A stretch of 7,398 bases of DNA from Gemmataceae bacterium (GTDB lineage Bacteria; Planctomycetota; Planctomycetia; Gemmatales; Gemmataceae): positions 1-7,398 of the forward strand of contig JADLBT010000154.1 in assembly GCA_020847555.1 (NCBI GenBank), in the 5' to 3' direction. The notes under the pieces were generated by a model, which was not told the DNA's origin, searched no databases, and saw only the letters and a list, made by a program, of their open reading frames with translations. A program made the translations under genes and the position numbers. Of the stretch, positions 1 to 4,869 are shown piece after piece; position 1 is the first letter of the stretch; each line of letters opens with the position of its first letter.

Positions 1-949
1 CCTGCGGGGTCTTCGCGAGGGTCCGCAGGCAGAGCGCCTCCAGCGCCGGGTCGAGGCCGGGGCGCAGGCGCGACGGCGGCGGCGGCGGCGCCTCCAGCAC
101 CTGGTACAGCAGGGCCGGCAAGGACGGAGCCTCGAACGCCAGCCGGCCGGTGAGCAGCTCGTACAGCACCATCCCGGCGCTGTACTGGTCGGCCGCCGGC
201 CCCACCAGCTCGACCTGCCCCTTCGCCTGCTCCGGTGCCATGTACGCCGGCGTCCCCATGACCGACCCGTCCTGCGTCATCCGGTGGCTGTCCTGATCGA
301 GCAGCCCGGCGAGGCCGAAGTCCATCAAGTAAAGGGTGCCCTTGTCGTCGAGCATGGCGTTGGCCGGCTTGACGTCGCGGTGGAACACGCCGCGCTCGTG
401 GGCGTAGGCGAGCGCCTCCAGCAGCTGGATCACCAGCCGCACCGCCTGGGGCGGGTCCATGCCGTGCTCGGGGACGGCGGCCTCCAGCGGGCGCCCGGGG
501 ATGAACGCGGAGACGATGTAGTAGTCCTGCCCGAGCCGACCGAGCTGGTAGACCGGGACGATGTTGCCGTGCAGCATCTGGCCGACGACCCGGGCCTCGC
601 GGAGGAAGCGGTCGAGATATTTCTGGTTCTTGACCGCCGTCGCGTTCAGCATCTTGATCGCGACGTCGCGCTCCATCGCCGGGTCATGGGCGCGGTAGAC
701 GACGCCGAACGCCCCCTGCCCGAGCTTCCCCCGCACCTGATAGGGGCCAATCGTGGCCGGCAGGGACGGCGGCGGGCTCGGCGGGGGTGCCGGGACGCTG
801 CCCTTGCTCTGGGAAAAGTCCGTGGTGGGGGAGGGCACGACGAAAACCGTGCCGCACCCCGGGCACCGGACCTTCTGGCCGGGCGGCAGGCTGGCGAGCG
901 AGAGGCGCTGGCTGCACTGCGGGTTCGGGCAGCTGAAGGGGGCGTCCAC
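1..949 (-). CDS. Zinc-ribbon Ser/Thr protein kinase (Hanks type), C-terminus beyond the window
   Basis: Phosphorylates Ser/Thr on partner proteins. 316 codons are visible. Residues 1-38 hold a zinc ribbon (Cys7, Cys12, Cys29, Cys32), followed by a Pro/Ser-rich linker (about 39-66). The kinase domain starts near residue 68: glycine loop GQGAFGVV (77-84), VAIK lysine Lys99, a likely helix-C Glu118, HRD 190-192 with Asp192 and Asn197, DFG 210-212, and GTPAYMAPE 232-240. All catalytic residues are present, so it should be active. The activation loop carries Thr225, Ser229 and Thr233 as possible autophosphorylation sites. The window ends in the last helix of the kinase lobe, just before the usual conserved Arg, so any C-terminal sensor or membrane domain is unseen. 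The start is a GTG: AGGAGAG lies 4 bases upstream and no ATG occurs in frame upstream before the previous gene. The gene begins 20 bp after the zinc-ribbon/Ppx-like gene, suggesting cotranscription. The kinase call is secure; its substrate is unknown, with the nearby FHA exporter the obvious candidate. Confidence 0.95.
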   Translation of the reverse strand, partial: MDAPFSCPNPQCSQRLSLASLPPGQKVRCPGCGTVFVVPSPTTDFSQSKGSVPAPPPSPPPSLPATIGPYQVRGKLGQGAFGVVYRAHDPAMERDVAIKMLNATAVKNQKYLDRFLREARVVGQMLHGNIVPVYQLGRLGQDYYIVSAFIPGRPLEAAVPEHGMDPPQAVRLVIQLLEALAYAHERGVFHRDVKPANAMLDDKGTLYLMDFGLAGLLDQDSHRMTQDGSVMGTPAYMAPEQAKGQVELVGPAADQYSAGMVLYELLTGRLAFEAPSLPALLYQVLEAPPPPPSRLRPGLDPALEALCLRTLAKTPQ

Positions 950-953
950 GGGG

Positions 954-960
954 CTCTCCT
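954..960 (-). promoter_or_regulatory. Ribosome binding site of the kinase gene
   Basis: Reads AGGAGAG on the minus strand, four bases before the GTG whose first base is 949. It is the strongest Shine-Dalgarno match in the window and decides the non-ATG start. It sits inside the 20-bp gap after the TAA of the preceding gene. Confidence 0.8.
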
Positions 961-969
961 GATGGGCGG

Positions 970-2400
970 TTATTTCGAGGCCGGGCGGTTCTCCGCGATG
1001 TAGCCGAGCAGCCAGCTGACGTCCGCCTCGAACGACGGGAAGTACTGGGCGTGCTGCGGTGCGCGGAATTTCAGCTCGTCGGACAGCGCCTTGAGGATCT
1101 CCCCACCCGCGAGCAGATCCTGATGGCGCGAGAAGATCTTTGGCATGAGGGCCAGATCCTTCTCAACCTTCGCCTGCAACCTGGGGTCCATGCCGGAGGG
1201 GAGGGGGCGCGGCGGCAGCTCCTTGTTGGCCCGGACCAGTTTCCCGAAGGCGTCGATGTCGTCCGCGCCGACGGGGACGTGGGGAAGGTTCCGCTTGTCC
1301 GGCTGCTGGTAGGTCGTCATCACCCACGGGATGCCGCCGGTGAGGTACACGCGCCGGCGTTTGAGCATCTCCGGCTTGCGCTCGATCTGCTCTCGCAGCG
1401 GCCTGCGCACCTCCTTCTCGGCCAGGCGGGCGGCCACGTCCGGCAGCGGCTCGGCCCCGGCCGCAGCGGCGATCTTCTTCCCGAACTCCTTCACTCCGGG
1501 CAGCTCAAAGATGACGTACAGCCCGCTCTCCGGGTCGCGATACCCGCCGCGCGTGGCGCTGCTGCCGACGTCGATCAGCATCGACGCATCGCGGTGGCGG
1601 GGCGGCACCAGGCCGCCGATCTGCAGCTCCACCTCCTTGCGGACGGTGATGAACTCGACCTTGTTCCCGGTCGCCCTGGTGATCGCATCGGCCAGGGCGG
1701 ACTGATTCTTCTCGATCAACTCCTCCTTCGCCTTCTCGTCCAGATCCTTGCGACCCCGGACCGTCTTGAGCAGGCCGCTGCCGGCGACGATGAACACCTT
1801 GCTCGCGGGGATGTTGCGCTCCCTGGTGAGCTGCTGGAAGAACGCCTGGACGGCATCGACCGCTTCGCGCAGCCCCTGCGGGTCGAACGCCTGGCGCGTC
1901 TCCATCCCTTGCAGCAGCGACGTCCGGAACTGCTTCTTGTCCAGGATGCGGTAGTCATAGCCGAGGTCGGGGTCGGGGAATATTTCCACGACGGTGGACT
2001 TGACGCCGGTCGAGCTGATCTCGATGCCGCCGTAGACCTCCGCGGCCGCGGCCGGGCCGCCCTCGGTGCTCTCCCGGGTCAGCATCTTGTAAGCGACGAA
2101 CGCGCCCGCGAGCAGGACCGGCAGGGCGACCGCCAGCACCGGGAGCAGCCAGCGGGCGGACGACGGACGCGGCGGCCCCGCCCCGGGAAATCCTGCGCCG
2201 CCGACCGTTGTCTCCTTCTGGAAGACGTTCGACTGCGTCCCGCCGATGCGCCGCGCGTAGACGGTGATGACGCCGCCGTCGGTCGAGGCGGTGTCGGCTG
2301 TGAACCGGGTGTTGCACTTCTTGCAGCGCACCGCCTTCCCGACGAACGCCTCGGGCAGCGCCGAGACGACCTGGCAGCTGGGGCACTTTACCTTGAGCAT
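970..2400 (-). CDS. Zinc-ribbon, single-pass membrane protein with a degenerate Ppx/GppA-like (actin-fold) domain
   Basis: 476 residues, no family name assigned. Residues 1-34 form an MJ0042-type zinc ribbon (Cys6, Cys9, Cys26, Cys29). Residues 35-83 are a Gly/Pro/Ser-rich linker, and 84-104 are a clear transmembrane helix. Residues about 121-365 resemble exopolyphosphatase/GppA proteins in motif order: GGIEISSTGVKSTVVEI (124-140) for the first phosphate loop, VFIVAGSGLLKT (202-213) for the VATSALR-like strand, ITVRKEVEL (251-259) for the glutamate-containing EEEAxL segment, MLIDVGSSATRGG (274-286) for the second phosphate loop, and VYLTGGI (351-357) for the later GG turn. Odd points: the usual Asp of loop 1 is Glu127, and the GGGSTE catalytic stretch is GSSATR, so hydrolysis is doubtful. 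The last 110 residues are helical and unassigned. Start chosen at ATG 2400, where the ribbon begins and GGAGAA precedes it; the frame is open further upstream to 2478, but that extension is Arg-rich and looks non-coding. Encoded between the FHA exporter and the kinase. The Ppx-like assignment comes from motif reading only. Confidence 0.85.
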   Translation of the reverse strand: MLKVKCPSCQVVSALPEAFVGKAVRCKKCNTRFTADTASTDGGVITVYARRIGGTQSNVFQKETTVGGAGFPGAGPPRPSSARWLLPVLAVALPVLLAGAFVAYKMLTRESTEGGPAAAAEVYGGIEISSTGVKSTVVEIFPDPDLGYDYRILDKKQFRTSLLQGMETRQAFDPQGLREAVDAVQAFFQQLTRERNIPASKVFIVAGSGLLKTVRGRKDLDEKAKEELIEKNQSALADAITRATGNKVEFITVRKEVELQIGGLVPPRHRDASMLIDVGSSATRGGYRDPESGLYVIFELPGVKEFGKKIAAAAGAEPLPDVAARLAEKEVRRPLREQIERKPEMLKRRRVYLTGGIPWVMTTYQQPDKRNLPHVPVGADDIDAFGKLVRANKELPPRPLPSGMDPRLQAKVEKDLALMPKIFSRHQDLLAGGEILKALSDELKFRAPQHAQYFPSFEADVSWLLGYIAENRPASK

Positions 2401-2405
2401 GCGCG

Positions 2406-2411
2406 TTCTCC
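2406..2411 (-). promoter_or_regulatory. Ribosome binding site of the zinc-ribbon/Ppx-like gene
   Basis: Reads GGAGAA on the minus strand, five bases before the ATG at 2400. It supports starting the protein at the zinc ribbon instead of at the in-frame upstream start at 2478. The 84-bp gap around it (2401-2484) shows no convincing promoter or terminator. Confidence 0.7.
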
Positions 2412-2484
2412 GGAAGCCCGACCGCGACGACGGCCGGCCTTGCAGGTTGTTCAACAGCCGCGCCCTCGGCATTCGCACCTGCCC

Positions 2485-4821
2485 TCAGCGCCGCGCCCGC
2501 CGCCGGTTCTGCAGCCGCAGCAGGACCAGGGCCGCGACCAGGGCGACGGCCGCGTGGACGAGGATCACCGCCCCCGCCCCTGCCAGCGCGTGCTGCTCCA
2601 GTCCGACCGCGCGGGCCATCTCCTCGGGCAGACACGCATCCAGCGCACGCTTCCCCCAGAACGTCGTGATCGTCCCCTTCGCCAGCGCCTCGCCCAGCCC
2701 GCTGAGCGGGGCGATCGCCCCCGACAGAATGATCTGCGGGATGATCGCCATCGGCACGAGCGTGATCGCCATCTCCTCGGTCCGGGAGAACGCGGAGATC
2801 GCCAGCCCGAGCGTCACGCCCGTCAGGGCCAGGGCCAGCAGCACGATCAACTCGGTCAGGAACGGCCCGGGGACGGCGCACCAGGCGCGGACCACCACGA
2901 ACAGCAGGATCGTTTGCAGGCCGCTGAAAATGGCCAGCAGCACCAGTTTTGAGGCGTAGTAGCTCTCGGCCAGGAGGTTGAAATCGCGCTCCCGGCCGTA
3001 GATGACCTGCTCCTTGACGATCTCCTTGGCGGCGTTGTTGCACCCGAACCAGAAGCTGGAGACGGCGAGCAGGAAGACCAGGTTGACCGCCCGCCCGGCC
3101 TTCTCGACCGGGTTGGCGAGGTCGTCGAGGTTCCCGAACACAATCCCGAGCAGGACCGCCACCAGCAGAGCCTGGGCCGCCATCGCGAGCAGCGCCGCCC
3201 GGTCGCCCCACCAGATGGCGAAGTAGCGGCGCGTCAGCAGTACCGCCTGGCGGAAGAACAGGCGCAGGCGCCCGCCCGGCGCCCGGGCTGCTCTGTCCGC
3301 GTCCACCGCCGGGGTCGCGGCGTCGGCCGGCATCCGCTCGGCAACGTACTGACTGGAGAACGGGCTCCGCAGGAAGGCTGCCTGCCACTCCTCCGCCGGC
3401 TGCTCGGCCAGGCGCTCGTACACGTCGCCGAGGCGCTCGATGCGGAAGTACTGCAGCGCCTCGGCCGGCTTGCCGACGAACGCGAGCTTGCCGCCGGCCG
3501 TCAGGACCACCACCAGGTGGCAGGTACGCTCGACGTTCGCCAGGCTGTGGGTGATGCACACGACCGTCTTGCCGGCGTCGGCCAGGGACCGGAACAGATT
3601 CATCATCTCCCGGTCGGTCTGCTCGTCCAGGCCCGACGTCACCTCGTCGAGGAACAGCAGGCTCGGCTTGCACAGGATCTCGTTGGCGAGGCTGGCACGC
3701 TTCACCTGGCCGCCGCTGAGGTGGCGGATGAGGGTGTGGCGGCGGGCCGTCAGCCCGACCGTGTCGAGCATCTCCGTCAGGCAGGTGTCGATCTCCGGCG
3801 GGCTGGTGTCCGGCGGGAGGCGCAGTCGGGCGGTGTACGAGAGTCCCTGCCAGACGCTGAGCGGCTCGTGCAGGACGTCCTTCTGAGGGACAACGGCCAT
3901 GTCCTGCTTGAGCGCCTCGAAGTGGGCGTACAGGTCGCGGCCGTTGAGCAGGACGGCCCCGCCGTCCGCGGGGGTGCGCCCGCTGAGGGCGGACAGCAGG
4001 GTCGATTTCCCGGAACCGCTCGGACCGAGGAGGCAGACGAACTCGCGCGGCCGGATGACGAGGTTGATGCCGTCCAGGAGGGTCAGCGACTGGCCCGTCT
4101 CGCGATTCGTGACGACCCGGCGGACGTCGCGCGCGACGAGTTCGACGTTGTTCGACCGGGCGCGCGGGATGAGGGCGGTGCCGGTGAACTGCAGGGCGTA
4201 CGGGCCGACGTCGATCTGGTCGCCGGGGCGGACGGTGATGGCCCCCTGAACCCGGCGACCGTTGACGAACGTGCCGTTGGCGCTGTTGAGGTCCGACAGG
4301 GTCGCGGCCTTGCCAGCGAGGGTGATGTGGGCGTGAACGCGGGACACCTGGGGGTGCGGCAGGTGAATCTGGACGCGGCTGGCCTCGCGCCCGATGAGCA
4401 TGGAGCCGGCCAGCGGGATTTCGGAGCGGTCGAGGGCGGCCTCGACGACGACACCCTCCTCGGTCATCATCGTGCGGAGCACTTCGGTCGGGGCGGCGGG
4501 GGCGATGGCCGACTGAGCGGCGCGGGGTCGGAGGAGGAACTGGAAGCACGTCTGTCCGGCCTGCACCACGGCCTCGTGGTCGAGCGGTCGGCGGCCGGCG
4601 ACCGGCTGGCCGTTGCAGTAGGTCGGGTTGCGCGGCGAGAGCGGTTCCAGGAAGTACCCGCCGTCGGCGCGGACGATGCGGAACTGATGGCGGGAGCACG
4701 TCGGGTCGGTGACGCAGACGTCGGCCGTCTCATTGCGGCCGACGAGGAACGAGTCGGCCCGCAGCGGGTACGTCGCCTGCGTGGTCATGTCGAGCAGGGC
4801 CGGGTAGTGCGGTTGGGTCAT
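2485..4821 (-). CDS. FHA-FHA-ABC-ABC2 membrane half-transporter (Rv1747-like exporter)
   Basis: 778 residues. An ABC exporter half-subunit expected to dimerise in the inner membrane, with a phosphothreonine-reading front end. FHA1 spans about 12-98 (Gly28-Arg29, SRH 43-45, Asn65/Asn70). After a short linker, FHA2 spans about 125-217 (GR 144-145, SRVH 160-163, NSANGTFVNG 179-188). The ABC ATPase spans about 225-455: Walker A GPSGSGKST 266-274, Q-loop Gln313, signature LSGGQ 368-372, Walker B LLFLDE 388-393, D-loop SGLD 396-399, His425. All ATPase residues are intact. Six membrane helices follow near 543-563, 578-597, 622-644, 654-678, 684-706 and 749-770, then a basic cytoplasmic tail. The ATPase-before-membrane order matches ABCG-type transporters; two FHA domains ahead of it match mycobacterial Rv1747, which PknF phosphorylates. 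Substrate unknown. An in-frame ATG at 4860 would add 13 residues, but those codons have unusually many A/T third positions and no Shine-Dalgarno. The start used has only weak GGGAA upstream (4828-4832). Confidence 0.95.
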   Translation of the reverse strand: MTQPHYPALLDMTTQATYPLRADSFLVGRNETADVCVTDPTCSRHQFRIVRADGGYFLEPLSPRNPTYCNGQPVAGRRPLDHEAVVQAGQTCFQFLLRPRAAQSAIAPAAPTEVLRTMMTEEGVVVEAALDRSEIPLAGSMLIGREASRVQIHLPHPQVSRVHAHITLAGKAATLSDLNSANGTFVNGRRVQGAITVRPGDQIDVGPYALQFTGTALIPRARSNNVELVARDVRRVVTNRETGQSLTLLDGINLVIRPREFVCLLGPSGSGKSTLLSALSGRTPADGGAVLLNGRDLYAHFEALKQDMAVVPQKDVLHEPLSVWQGLSYTARLRLPPDTSPPEIDTCLTEMLDTVGLTARRHTLIRHLSGGQVKRASLANEILCKPSLLFLDEVTSGLDEQTDREMMNLFRSLADAGKTVVCITHSLANVERTCHLVVVLTAGGKLAFVGKPAEALQYFRIERLGDVYERLAEQPAEEWQAAFLRSPFSSQYVAERMPADAATPAVDADRAARAPGGRLRLFFRQAVLLTRRYFAIWWGDRAALLAMAAQALLVAVLLGIVFGNLDDLANPVEKAGRAVNLVFLLAVSSFWFGCNNAAKEIVKEQVIYGRERDFNLLAESYYASKLVLLAIFSGLQTILLFVVVRAWCAVPGPFLTELIVLLALALTGVTLGLAISAFSRTEEMAITLVPMAIIPQIILSGAIAPLSGLGEALAKGTITTFWGKRALDACLPEEMARAVGLEQHALAGAGAVILVHAAVALVAALVLLRLQNRRRARR

Positions 4822-4869
4822 GAGGCGTTCCCATCGAGTGAGCGCGGGCGCGGGATCCATGTCGGGCCG

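Noticed and set aside
71..90. GGC trinucleotide run as a simple repeat or regulatory element
   Set aside because: It encodes the polyproline stretch (residues 288-292 and surroundings) of the kinase in frame and needs no further explanation.
284..1003. Plus-strand open frame opposite the kinase gene
   Set aside because: The minus strand here encodes a complete set of kinase motifs; the plus-strand translation has no domain.
2446..2454. Imperfect palindrome TGTTCAACA in the 84-bp gap as an operator
   Set aside because: Four-base arms around a single base are too short to stand out from chance, and no promoter elements flank it.
2401..2478. N-terminal extension of the zinc-ribbon/Ppx-like protein to a start at 2478
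   Set aside because: The extra 26 residues are Arg-rich and without structure. A good Shine-Dalgarno directly precedes the ATG at 2400, where the zinc ribbon begins.
1051..2952. A 633-codon open frame on the plus strand
   Set aside because: Same codon-register shadow, opposite the Ppx-like gene and part of the exporter gene. Its translation becomes Arg/Gln/His-rich and has no recognisable domain.
1955..4699. A 914-codon open frame on the minus strand overlapping the exporter gene in another frame
   Set aside because: Its product is dominated by Arg, Pro and Gly, as expected from an out-of-frame reading of GC-rich coding DNA. The overlapping frame carries intact FHA, Walker A, LSGGQ and Walker B motifs.
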